Source of the DNA: Ceratodon purpureus
Lineage: Eukaryota > Streptophyta > Bryopsida > Pseudoditrichales > Ditrichaceae
Direction: 5' to 3'
NCBI GenBank assembly: GCA_014871385.1
Contig: CM026426.1
Span: forward strand, 94,036,238-94,100,237
Length of the DNA: 64,000 nt
Part shown: piece after piece, positions 45,991 to 58,640 of the stretch
How the letters are laid out: each line of letters opens with the position of its first letter
Numbering within the stretch: position 1 is the first letter of the stretch
Position numbers and translations under genes: made by a program
Notes under the pieces: generated by a model
Databases searched by the model: none
What the model was told of the DNA's origin: nothing
Seen by the model: only the letters and a program-made list of their open reading frames with translations

Positions 45991-47855
45991 GCAACGTATG
46001 GTCATTTGGCCCTGTTGCATTTACGGTTAAGGATCAGCCTGTGAACCGTTTTACATGTGATTTCTGAGAAATTGACTCGAAATGGGAGGTTTTGACATAA
46101 ATCTTCAGCTCTAATCTGGAACCAAGAAATCTAGATGGTTGGCTGCAGTACATTTCTGTAGCAATTTGAATCGGCTGTCTCAATTCTGCTTTGATTGGGT
46201 TGATTTAGTATCTGAATGTTCTGTCTAATGCATTATTGTATTCTGTGGACTGTTCATTGTCATTCGAATCTTAACTTTAGTCTCTGTCGGGCGTGCACTC
46301 TCTGTTGCTCAAGATTATAGAGGAACATATTATACAGTAAATATTCAATATAAATGGCTTAAGTACAGCATGATTGCATTTAGAGACTTCCATCTTTTGT
46401 GGTAACAATTCTGTAGTATTTTGAAATTGCTGGTCAACATTCACCACCCTTTAAAGTCGGGTTCAAGTTCCTTAGGAGTAACTCTAGTTTGAAGGTCAGA
46501 AGTGGTTTGACTGGCAAGTGATTGGGAAGAGGAGAGCTATGGAGTCACAGAATCAGGGTTGGGAATGAGGAGTGAGGCTATCCCCGGTTAGTGTAGGTGG
46601 AGACCTGGTTTAACCCCTAAACGTCTGATCATGCCTTCGCGGCTAGTAGAATACGTTGAATTTTGATTGTGTTTGGAATGAATCCACACCTGTAATAGAT
46701 TTAAGTTCATAAGAGAAGTTGAAATTTGAATCAATGTGGTTCTATTGAGTAACCAAGGTTTCGATTTAGAGTTTCTTATTGGTAAAACCTTCCAATTATA
46801 CAACAGTCTATATACTATCCCTGTAGGATGTTCTCTACCGGTGCCTATTTATTGCTAATGATATTGCCACTTTCATGTTATATCAAGCCTTGCAAATGCT
46901 GAAATGATTTTGATTTTATATTTTCTGAAATACAAGGCTCTCACATACATGATAGTGACTTACAAAAAAAAAATTGAAAAAAAATTAAACACCATATTCA
47001 TTAACCTAAAGGACAAAGCAACCACTTTTGGGTTGCGTCAGAAATTGAAAACCCAATGAAATGCCCTAGAAGGATTGGATTTTTGTGTTTTTTGTTCCTA
47101 ACCTCTTTAGAATCAAGTTGGCAATAAGAATACGCTAAAATTTTAGTAAAAAAGTGAAACTTGGATTTTAGAGAAAAGAAAGAACATGAGTTGGTCCTAA
47201 GTTTCTACACTCAAGTTCGTGTTTCTACAATGAAAATGTTTCAACCAAACTTTGAACACATTGAAAACTGAAATGAAGATCTTTCCTTGTGGATTTTCTT
47301 CTTTAGCATTTTTTTTTTTTTTTTTTTGCGAATGCTTATATGACCACTACTTTATAACTTCACCAAATTGGATTTATCATAAATCATTTTGAATTTGCCC
47401 AAAAGTGCCATGTTGAAAAAAATGAAATTTAGAGTGAGACTTATGTTAGTCCCATTTTCTCCAAATTGGTAACTTGGAAAAACCTTTAAAAAATTGTGCA
47501 TGTCCCTAACATACTGGAGAAGAGAATTAGCTTTAGTTGCCAAGTTTTTAAAAAATTCTGAAATAGCAATTTTTGGAAATTCACTGTTAGGATTTCAGAA
47601 ATTCACTAATCTTACAAACTTCACATGTTATTATCTCCCAATCCGTTGTTTCTCTAAACCCAAAATTTGGTACAGATTTTGGAAGCCCACTACTTTCAAA
47701 GATCTTACGGTTAAATTGCTTATGGTGATTTTCAAATTTATCTCACTTTGGAAAATGCAAGAATGGCACTGTGGAAATACCCCTCCGTCCTTTAGGGATT
47801 AATTTGAGGAATTTATGTGTTATAATTTGTACATTTGCTTAAAATATAATAAACA
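45991..47855. other. CKB 3' flank and AT-rich spacer
   Basis: No gene seen. A T tract lies at about 47310-47327. The CKB 3' end and polyadenylation signal should be in the first few hundred bases, but no single site stands out. Confidence 0.5.
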
Positions 47856-47864
47856 TCTTAAATG
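47856..47864. repeat. 9-bp target duplication TCTTAAATG, left
   Basis: TCTTAAATG directly precedes the element and recurs at 50158-50166. Nine bases is the Mutator-type length. Confidence 0.9.
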
Positions 47865-50157
47865 GGTTCCGTGTTTAGTGGACCCACGAGCACAACCCAG
47901 AAGCCTCCACAGGCCACAGTTTCTCTCGGGCAGCCCGATTTGGAGGACGTCGCGAGACCCCCTTGCCTCGTCCGTCGGCGACCTCTTCTGTCGAGCGTCA
48001 TCAGTCGTTCCGAGATTTGCGAGCACTGTTCATTGTCTCCCTCCCCGGCTCATTCTCCCCCTCTCCCCTCGAGCTCCTCCAGCGATGGCATCCGTCTAGG
48101 TTTTAGGGTTTCGCGAGCAGTTTTGCGACTAGGGAGCTTCCTGCTCGTAGCTCACTCGCGTTTCGTAACTGCACTTCAAGGTGCTGTAAGGGTTTATGTG
48201 CATATGTAAGGATTTGGATCACGGGGGTTTATAGTTTATTCCCAGGTTCAAGGTATTATGAGGGTTTAGAGAGCAGGGAGGGTTTTGAGTTTACTTGGAG
48301 AGGTGTGGGAGGGTTTAGAGATCAGGGAGGGTTTTGACGTGCTTCACGTGAAGAGTGGATCGGTTGGACGTTTTCATGGTGGGAGCAAAGGCATGGAGTC
48401 ATCGTCGAAGTTAGGGTTTGGGACTTGAAGTCGAAGGTGTGTTCTTCAACTACAACCACAGCAAAATCGGTGAGTAGTATTGCTTTCTGCGCTTCTATGT
48501 AGTCCACTATTTAGGGTTCGTTGGAAGGTGTGGTTAAGTCACTGATGTAGACATTGTTCATTCTGTATGTGCAGTCAGCAGCCGCTACGATGGAGAGGTA
48601 GAAGAATGAGGATATTGTAGAGATTCTCCGGGGAATGGCAACTCCTCTCGTTTACAAGCAGCTGATACAAAAGCAAACGAAGTTATTGAAACGTGTCCCC
48701 GTAAGCAAAGTTCTGGGGGTAAGCGTCTGTATTGATTTGGGTGGTGTGGCTTCGGTTTTGGCTTTCATGGTTCTTCCAGGTTGAGGTCGTAGTTGTCTGT
48801 TCCGGTTGTAATTCTTCTTAGTCAATGTCCACTCTTGTCTACATCCTCTCATAGACCTGTTTTGCAATTGTTGTCTCGCTGTGTTTGTATTATATTCGGT
48901 TGTTTTGCTCGGTTGTTTCGCTCGGTTGTTTCGCAGATTAGGTGTTTTTGTTGCTAACACTGCCACATTCCTCTCTAGCAAATAACTTAGTCTGATAAAG
49001 ATGGAGACGAGGCGATTTGGACGGAGACGAGACGAGCCAGATTTATTCCACACATGAGCTAGCGTTGGAGGCCCGTTTTGCAAATGAGGAGAACAAGGTG
49101 GATCATGTCATCTTACTTTCACAAAACCATGTTGAGTCGAGAGAGACGAGTATGGAGGCAGAGCTGCAGTCACCTACTCTCTCTGTATCTGGAGGCATGG
49201 AGAATGAATAGCATCTACTTAGAATTAGGGTAGTAGGAAGAGGTAGAGAATTGTGTATGGTATTGTGTTTTTTTTTTTTTTTTTTTTTTTTTTTTGTTTT
49301 TTTGCATATTTCAGACCTGTTTGTAAATATAAGGACAGTCCGACGTGTTCTGTTGGTTTCGCACCTTTTGTGGACGGTTTCAGTTTGATGAAATATAGCC
49401 ATGCAATTCCATTCACGATGTAGTGACTCTGATAAAGGCAAGAAACGACTTCAAAGATGAGCCAAAAGGGAAAAAATGAAAAACTTAAAGAATGGAAAGA
49501 AATAAATCAACCGGAATTAAAGGAAAGGAAAAAAAGAAAGAATCGCTTCAAATAAATAAACAAGGTAGCCGAGAAAGCAGAGAGGAATTTTTTAAAATAT
49601 AAATATAATAACTTCGACGATGACTCCATGCCTTTGCTCCCACCATGAAAACGTCCAACCGATCCACTCTTCACGTGAAGCACGTCAAAACCCTCCCTGA
49701 TCTCTAAACCCTCCCACACCTCTCCAAGTAAACTCAAAACCCTCCCTGCTCTCTAAACCCTCATAATACCTTGAACCTGGGAATAAACTATAAACCCCCG
49801 TGATCCAAATCCTTACATATGCACATAAACCCTTACAGCACCTTGAAGTGCAGTTACGAAACGCGAGTGAGCTACGAGCAGGAAGCTCCCTAGTCGCAAA
49901 ACTGCTCGCGAAACCCTAAAACCTAGACGGATGCCATCGCTGGAGGAGCTCGAGGGGAGAGGGGGAGAATGAGCCGGGGAGGGAGACAATGAACAGTGCT
50001 CGCAAATCTCGGAACGACTGATGACGCTCGACAGAAGAGGTCGCCGACGGACGAGGCAAGGGGGTCTCGCGACGTCCTCCAAATCGGGATGCCCGAGAGA
50101 AACCGTGGCCTGCGGAGGCTTTTGGGTTGTGCTCGTGGGTCCACTAAACCCGGAACC
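47865..50157. mobile_element. Mutator-like element, non-autonomous, 549-bp terminal inverted repeats
   Basis: The arms 47865-48413 and 49609-50157 are the same length (549 bp) and near-identical inverted copies (first difference at base 9: GGTTCCGTG versus GGTTCCGGG). The 9-bp target duplication is perfect, so the insertion is recent. The arms contain repeated AGGGTTT/AAACCCT motifs and a CT-rich leader (TCCCCGGCTCATTCTCCCCC) like a plant promoter, so each arm may drive transcription inward. The 1,195-bp middle has no transposase, so it needs a helper. It holds exon-like pieces, which makes it a possible Pack-MULE. Confidence 0.9.
48575..49211 (+). pseudogene. Exon-like pieces inside the Mutator-like element
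   Basis: After a TGTGCAG acceptor an open stretch begins with ATG at 48590 and continues (NEDIVEILRGMATPLVYKQL) to a donor at 48701 or 48721; a TAG stands at its fourth codon (48599). A second open stretch, about 49017-49211, reads ETSQIYSTHELALEARFANE and ends TAG. A 32-base T tract follows at about 49267. I recognise neither protein. They could be captured host exons or element-own sequence. Confidence 0.4.
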
Positions 50158-50166
50158 TCTTAAATG
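50158..50166. repeat. 9-bp target duplication TCTTAAATG, right
   Basis: Identical to 47856-47864. Confidence 0.9.
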
Positions 50167-53100
50167 GATGAGAATAATGTATATCATAGAATTGTACAAG
50201 GCAGAAGATTCTTTAGTGAATTTCAATTTAAAGCAAGGTTGATGATTGTGAAATACTATTCAACTTATTGCCTAAGTATTAGAGGTATTGGAGGTTTTAG
50301 TAGAACAAATTGAATACATATATAAAATATATCAGATACATATTAAAAATGTAATAGAAACATATTATAGACATTTTTGAAGTCAGAAGATAATCCTATA
50401 ATGTTTATTTTAACATTAGCATTTCATTCATATATGCAATCTAAGTGTTTACACATTCTTTTAACATTTAATATAAATTATGTTTTTATATCACATGCAA
50501 AATGGGTTTCAAGTGTTTCGTGAGCCAAAATAACCAATTTCAAAAGCAAACTAGATGTGAGGCTCTTCAAATTCTTGTTCCAAGATGAATTAGGAATATG
50601 TCCATGGGATGTTTTTCCTCATACGACCTACAAAACCTAAAAAAATGCTTGATTTTTCACATGGACGTATGCTGAAATTCAAATGCAAAGGCCTGTCTAT
50701 GATAGTTAGAAAGGCATACACAAAAATATTGGATTGAAAATCCGAGCAGTAAGATCATGCCTTTAAATTTTATTTATATGTTGAAAAAACAAAACTTAAA
50801 AAAAAGTAAAATCTCAAATTTCTGGTGAATTTTTGAAGTTTTTGTGATCTAATTAATTATGGGCAGATTTTGAGCATACACTACAGTTTTGGGCAAATTT
50901 CAGCATGCCCAAATAGTGTTTTCAACTTTTGACTGCGGATATGTCCTAAAGTATGAGGAATTTTGAAGTATGAATGGTCTTGTTAGGAAGATATGAAAAT
51001 TTCCCATGATGTGCCAAAGTTATAGCGACATCTGGTAAAATTATGCTCATAGGGAGCCTGACCGGATCCTAAATTATATCAAAACTATTAATTTGATGCT
51101 TCAGGGGTTAAAAAATCAAACTATCTTAGTTTCACTCTTACGCATAAGCATAGATGGACGTATCCTTTTCAAGAACAAAGGGGATTTGATAGAGATATCG
51201 GTGGTGTTTCGCAAGCCAAAATTGCTTACAAAAATTAATAATGCTCAAAATGTAATTACCCAAAACTCTTATAGCCGTAATTTAGAATGGACTTTTGAAA
51301 TTTCTAGTGTCTGAACTCTCATGAATTCTGTGAAGTTATTGAATCTTCAGGTTTAGAATGGTCTTCTCAAATAAATAGTTCAACCTAGTCTTCCTATAAG
51401 CTGAATTATGCCAAGATTATGATGGTCCGTCTAAACTACCTATACTTAATATATTCAAAAATGCCATACTAATTGTGACCATGTCATCCTTTACATGTTA
51501 CAAATCTATTGTTCATCAAACATCAATTCTAATTAAATTGACGTCCTTAAAATTTATAGATACGAAAGTGGAGAACATTTAGCTAATTTCACATCATCTT
51601 AAATCACTGATAATCAAAATTATATGTCTATTATCAAAATTATATGTCTTTGGAACACTTAGATATGTCAATAACACAACATTATAGAATAGTTGATGAA
51701 TTCCATAGATTGGAATTTGCAAAGTTTAAATACATGAAACTTCTAGACATCAATTACAATCCAAGATTATTGTGGTTCTCTAAAAAAACCTGATATACTG
51801 GTATACAGTCAATGTGAGAGTCATTCCAAGCTTTGGTGGCTCCTTTAAATTGCTCAGCTAGGTCTATTTGAAGACAAAAGAAAGCTAAGAGTTATTTGAT
51901 CCACTTAAACTATTAATACATTTCAAACTACCAAAACTAACAAAGCTATTTCTACGCCCAAGATGATGAATATTCTATCACTCAATTGGCATCAATGAAG
52001 ATTTAGGTGGTTCTTTCAAAATGAACTAAGATTGATATAAAACGTATTTGAATTAATCTGTGATTCAAAATTGTAGATAAATCAAGATTGTAGAATGAAC
52101 AATAAGAATTCAACCAAACTAAACATTCAAGACTAAACTAACACTATCATGATCAAGGTGGTCTACTTAATCATTCAAAACACAATCCATGTGTTATGTC
52201 ATACAAATTAAAGTAGCTCCTTTAATTCGTATCACTTAGTTTTAGTATAGACTAAGTATCAACAATAGCAAATTGGTCCCTTTGAAGTTACCATATGATT
52301 CAAAACTTAGGTGAAGTTGAATCTAAGGTGGCTAATCCAAGATCTCATCACAGAATAAACACGACCTACAAATATGTACGTGAGTCTTAAATTGCCTTCA
52401 CCATCTTAACCCCTAAATGCCTAAGCGACCAAAAACTAGTTGATCTCATTCTTTCAACTTCCATAAATCTCATCTTTATGACAATTTTTCATTCATTTTT
52501 TTTAATGTTGTAAAGTTGTGAGAAATCTATCTAATCTCATTAATAAATTCTCTAAATAATAATTACATGAATTTTAGTGCCTCCTTAAAGTCCAAAACAT
52601 CAATATCATATGTGTATTCAAAAATTCCTAACTACGAACAACTGAAACACTATTTTGACTATTGGGATGATCTATTTTGCATATGAGGTAAACTAATGAA
52701 ATGTAGCTTGACAAATCTGTTTCCAAGTCCAATTAAAATTTTGGAAAAAACCTAAAATTGAGTGATTTATAGCTGGTATAAGATGAAGGGGTATATTTGT
52801 GGCTACTCCTTGATTTTTTAAGATTTTAGGTTTTTTCATCATATTTTTGACTTAAAACATAATTTTTGAGCATGGTAACTAATATAAGGTTCTTGGTTGT
52901 TAAATACATCTATAGTGAATATTTTGTAATTTTTTTGGTATAACCTATATTTGATGTGAATTTCTTTGTTTGTTTTTATTTGAAATTTTATATTATTTAA
53001 TCAATAAAACAATTAATTTTGATAAATTTATCGCTTGTAGATAACATGTATATTTAGCTAAGAAAATTTAAAATTTCATATTTTAAACTATTCATAGTAG

Positions 53101-55480
53101 CAAAATAGAGCATCCAAAGTCAAAGTCTATGTCTATGGTCATAGGCTTAGGCATTTGGGGCTTAAGGACAAAAAACCATGATAATGTCGCTTCTTAAAAC
53201 AAGTAAGATACAAAATTAGACATTGTACATTCAACATCAATAGAGGAGACTTCACAAATCTGTATTTGTTTAGATGATCAATTCAAACAACATAGATTAC
53301 TTCCAAAATGATTAAGGTTATCACTTGAATGTAACACCATATTTGTTACATTAGAAAAAATTTAGGACTTTGGTCCTAACAATTACTAAAGAGATCTATT
53401 TGTGCACATTCTGCTCAACTTGAGGAGATTATATATCTATATTGTAGATATTGGACTTATTTTAATTTTCAAATTTACTAAACAATTGCATCTTTAAGTC
53501 AGTTCTAGCTCCATATATTATTCTAAAGAGCTCCAATCTACCAATACAATACCATTATCAATTAGCAAGTCACTAGTGAAACAACATAAATATATGGTTT
53601 AACTTTTCTACATTATCTTTTGACTTTGTTGCTTACAAGTGGTCTAAATGTATGTAGCATCATATCAATGGAGGCGTCAATGATACATGCAAGCAAGACA
53701 AATGTTTGCCTTGTATGTGCTCAATGTCTCTTTAACCCTAAATTGTTATGACGAGTTGGGTGTACACCATATACGACATTCAAAAGTTGCCTAAGGATAT
53801 CTATCCTGAAGACCCCATGATCGTCATCCACGTTTTGAAGTACACTGCCATTTGGAACTCTGACATACATCCAAATCCTATTGGAACAGAAATGGCTATG
53901 AACTTCAAGTTCAATGAATGACTTTAATTTGAGATCTAATGATCATATTATACAACACAAGATTTTGACAACTATGGAAGAAATCTTTTAAGTGTACCAA
54001 TGTAGGATTAGAACATTAACATTTGAACCAAATTGATTGTTTTTGACACAATCCATTGCCTAAACTTCTCAACAACACAAGTACTAATCAATTTTCTTTG
54101 TTTGGTGAAAAGTGCAATGTTCAAGTTCAACCATTCTAAATGGATAAGTCCTACACAAACGAGTCATGTCATCTTCTTTCTTATAACCATTAGCCTAAGT
54201 TCCACTATATTGAGCTCCATACTTGCTTGGCGGCAATAATATACAATATTCTAAATGAAATCATCTTCCAATCTTGTGTACAATTTTTAATGCAAAGGCT
54301 AGATTAGTAAACTGCATATCACAAAATAAAGCTCTAGATCAAGTAGAGTTGTGTAGTCTCTTTGTAACTAAAGATCTATAAAAATCATTGTTGTGCTTTA
54401 AGAAACTCACACATTTCCAAGCCATGAAATCTTACAAAATTAAAATTTAATTCTTTTCTAATAAAGTACAAATGAATAAAAATAATCTTGACATCTATGT
54501 AATAGAGGCCTTATTAAGGACGTCATCCAATTTTGCCAACCAACCAATATTTAAAAATACCAAAGTACCGCAAAGCAAGGAATGATGACAATTACAATTA
54601 ATAGCAAGTAATCATTGAAAATACAAGTCAATGGTACTAATTATCTAAGAGAAGAGGCACGCAAATGGCACCTTCACTAAAGAGTCAATTTTCATTGATA
54701 AACCGCTATAGTAAGAAGGATAAGGTTCCTTACATTCATCTTTTAGCTTTTTGTCTTCAACAATTTGCATATTGTCGAACCAATCTACAAAAACGTTTAA
54801 AAGCATTATTGCAAAATACTGTTTGGAGATATTCTTATTATAAGACTATATGGTGCCACTTTACGACAATATCCTCAATCAACTAATCTAACATAAGCGT
54901 TGGCATAATGAATCTTTGTCAACAACCAAATAGAGTATGTATTTTACACCAACGCTCATGTGGACCGACATTGTCTACAAAACATTTGTAGCAACTGATG
55001 GATATTGCAACAAATATTTCATAGTGTATTTGTTAGTTGCATGAATTTTATTCAAAAGAATGAATAGGCTGTAGTTGAAGTGTTAAGCAAAGAGATTGTA
55101 GTTGTTATGAGCCTCATTCATGTGTAAGCCAACTTCAAGTATCACAATAAACAACCAAAAGAAGAATGCTACAAATATAACAGTTCTATTTGATGCATGA
55201 TTGATGAAAAGTGGAGAATTTGGAAATTGCAATTTGGATGGATTTTTGATTGACATGGTTTATAAAAGAACGCAGTCCAGGTTGTTAGAAGAAAAATCTT
55301 AGTCAAAACAAAAGAACGTCCGTAAAAAAAGGCTATAATGTATTTCCTCAAGAATTTACAGCAATCTAATTTCCAAAATTGATATGCCGTATCTTCTCAT
55401 TCATATTTCAAGGAGTATAAAGGAATGAATAGAAAAAATCATCGACTTTCAAATTGAAAATGCTATTCCTAACCTAATTA
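50167..55480. other. AT-rich stretch, no gene seen
   Basis: Only short chance ORFs. The sequence has no long repeats or coding signature that I can see. Confidence 0.6.
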
Positions 55481-57240
55481 CCTACATTAGGAGAAATATG
55501 GGGTCACAAGGGGCCCTCTACAACAACCCGGGTTAGGTAAACCGGTAGCCCAAAGGCCCCTCTGCTGGTGGCAGCAGATGCCAGAAATGCTGCCCGCAGA
55601 GTTAAGAGCCTCTCTTGATGGTGTTGGAAAGGAGTTCCGTGGCATGGAGGAGTGCTTGCTAGCGCCGACGTGGCTGGGGTGTTTGGCGAACAACCGACTT
55701 CCAACATTTACTGCTCTGTAGCGGGCTTTGATGGAAAACAATAGTGGAGAGCAATCACTCCATTATAGAATCTAGGGTGATTGATGCCAACGGTTTCGAG
55801 TGCCGGTGTTTCGAAGTTTGCTGGCATAATGGTAAGAACATGGAGCTTGGCTGCGCCAACACCGATCTCCACCTACGAAAAGCAGTCATGAAGTTAAGTG
55901 CTTAGAATTTGAGTATTGCTGAAGAACAGAGGGCACCGTTGTAAGGTGGAATTCAAGGGTAATTGGGCAAACACAAGGGCGCCCTAGGTTAAAAGCGACA
56001 ACTAAAAATTTTGGCGAGTTCTTCTATAGATGTCTGGTGGTAGCAATTACAAATTTGAGCAGAAAGCAGATGCAAGGGTGTTCTTATAATTCCTATTTGA
56101 GTAAGTTGAAAATATACTATTAATGACGTTCTCTCTATCATAAGTATTAATTGTGTTCCACAATACTAGTGAAGATGATGTTTTAAATTTCATTTTGCTC
56201 CTACCAAGAGTGGCTACGGTTTACGGTTTGGTTGTTGACAATTTTGAAGTTTAGGGTCCTAACAAACATAAGAAGGTTTTTCTACATACTTGGAGTCCGT
56301 TCAGAGCCATTAAGAGCTTCAAGCACTACTTTGGATTTCTAGACTCATAATGGCAGGAACTTGGCATGCTACATTCCCCAAGTTTCGCTTGATGCACGCT
56401 ATGCATCACTTATTAAGCGAGGTTTGTTGCAATCGCAGCGACCATGTCCATCAACGTTTTTAACGCAAAGGTCAGCCGGGATACAAACATTGACTTGTAG
56501 AGCAATGGCAGCACTTACCTGGTTGATACCGGAACAAGGAAGCCACTTCCATTCAGAACTCTTAGGGACTGCCTAGAATTCATATGCCATGGAGAGCGAG
56601 GTGGCTCTACATGGCATATGAATGCAGATTAGGGGTGAGTCCTGAAGGACCTTCTACACGTCGTGAGTTAGAAATGCGATGGAGACAACTTGAAGAAGAA
56701 CTGTCGAAGGTGACAGACGAGGCTGCTAACAACAAAGTGAGGTTTGACGTTATAGGGACATTGAGGATACATGCATGCAGTTGCGGAATGAATTGGAGAC
56801 TACTCGTGACGAGATGAGCAGCAAAGAGAGAAATTATAACATGATGGTGTAGCGCTTCGAGTCTCAGGTGCGTCGCTTGCAGCAAGAATGTGAGCGCTTA
56901 TAGCAGAGGGCCAATTTTGAGAAAGACATTTGAATGGGATTGCATCATAAAGCACAGTGGCTTAGAGAGATTCATGAATTAAATCCTAGTATGGGGGGTG
57001 CGAAACGCAAACTGAAGCTCATTAGAAGAGTGTTACAACTACAAATTGTGGATGCTGTCAACGAGAACAATCGAGTCGATCATGAGAAACAACGACTTCA
57101 TGGGGATAAAGCCTCCCAAACAAGAACTATTGTAGCGTTAGCAAAAATACTATCAAGGCATGAAGGTCTAACCCTCGCAAACTCAACCATCTATGGAGCA
57201 TGTTAAGACAAAGATTGCCAGCAATGTCCTCAAATCAATT
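55481..57240. other. GC-moderate block with broken ORFs
   Basis: From about 55490 the composition changes. Short plus-strand ORFs at 56361-56576, 56584-56817 (with a coiled-coil-like MRWRQLEEELSKVTDEAANN) and 56934-57206 (Lys/Arg/Leu-rich) lie in tandem and may be one decayed gene. No family is recognised. Confidence 0.35.
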
Positions 57241-57659
57241 GGAAATAGTGTAGGACCGGGAAAAATTCTTGCTGCCTGCGATCAAGCATGGGTGTCCTAT
57301 TGAGGCTATGGTGTTATTTACCAAGACGTGAAGGATTTAGTTCGGGCTTTTAACAAGGATATGAAATCCAACATACAACCAAGCACCTACCACGTGAAAT
57401 TGCTTTGGCAGGAGCTGAATGCGAACTTGCCACAGTTTATTGGTGTGTAACCACTATCAAGGAAGAATGGAGCTGCCAATAGTGTAAAAGAAAACCAAGA
57501 AATCCGATGAGGTGCAAAAAGAGGTAGTCTTGGATGAAAAGAATTCATTATTCATTGACTTTGAGGTGGTCCAACAAAGCATGGTCATCTTTTACAGCAT
57601 CACGGAATCAAGTATGGATCCTCTTCCAATCATGTTAGTGCCTCACTAATTGTTCGTTT

Positions 57660-58640
57660 GGTGTGAACACCCGCATTGAGTGTAGACAACAAAGAAAGCT
57701 ATCTTCTATTGCATCAAACAATCATTCTCACTTTCAATAATTTTGCAAAGTTGGAAGGGGCTCCGACGATCTTTGTCCTCAAACCGGACAAGGTGGAGAT
57801 TGTGAATGGAAAAAAATTTGAACGTGTGAGCATCACGTTGATGAACACGGCATTGGATGCTGACATTCAAATGGACCACAAGTGGTACTTCTCAGATCAG
57901 ACCGAGCAAAAATTTTGGCCGGTTGCCATGTTCTAGGTCGAAAAAGGAGTCCTACGATGTTCTATCGTGGATATTTAAAAGATCAAACTTCCCTGCTGTA
58001 ATTGCAGCACAGTCAAATGGCTTGAGGCTACAAGTCCCCCGAGTTGGTAAATTCTATGTGGAGTGGCACCTTGCATCAGACATAAAGATAATTAAGTGCA
58101 CGTATGGGCTTCACTCTGGGCCTGCATGTGTAATGAACTGCATATACTGCGACCAAACGAGGATTAAGCCCACAGTGGGGACAACAAGTCAGGCAAATGC
58201 TGCCATCAAAAGCTGTAGTAAAGCAAATTGTGTGGTAGGACTATTTTTGAGCAGCGTACCAGAAGAACCTTGTGACATGACAGCATCTACTAGGTGGAGG
58301 CCTATCCTCCCAATTCCTTTGTCCGGAGTGCACATTTGTACAGTGCATGCCCAGGTTCGATTGACAGAGAAGATTGTGCACATGCATATCATGTATGTTT
58401 GGAACATATAGGATCGCAGACTTAGAGGTACTGCAATTGAGCAGATGGAGAAGTCGTTGTCAGCAATAGGGGCTCATGGTGGAAACGTGGAGTTTAGGAG
58501 GGATCCAAAGCTGAGTGGCAACATTGGAAACGTGCCACAGAAACCACTTCTCAGTTGTGTTGTTGCCAGCAAACTTTTTAGGCCAAGCGTTTGGTCTGGC
58601 AATGATGACGCTTGGAAAGATATTTGTCAAGTCTAGAATA
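57660..58640 (+). pseudogene. Decayed transposon-like coding region, frameshifted
   Basis: Reading starts near 57676 (SVDNKESYLLLHQ, KFERVSITLMNTALDADIQM) and stops at 57936; the next frame continues directly (KKESYDVLSWIFKRSNFPAV, then VEWHLASDIKIIKCTYGL and CVMNCIYCDQ) to 58409, and a third piece (EKSLSAIGAHGGNVEFRRDP) follows. The order with a -W-LASDIK-I..GL..C-x-x-C block resembles transposon-derived proteins of unknown class in plant genomes, but I cannot name the family. At least two frame shifts show it is dead. Confidence 0.35.

Noticed and set aside
46613..46626. TTAACCCCTAAA-type sites (also 52403) as further piggyBac ends
   Set aside because: They share only TTAACCCCT with the true ends, are in the same orientation and lack partners and transposase.
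48230..48340. AGGGTTT motifs as an interstitial telomere array
   Set aside because: The motifs are scattered, not tandem, and fit promoter telo-box-like elements in the Mutator arms.
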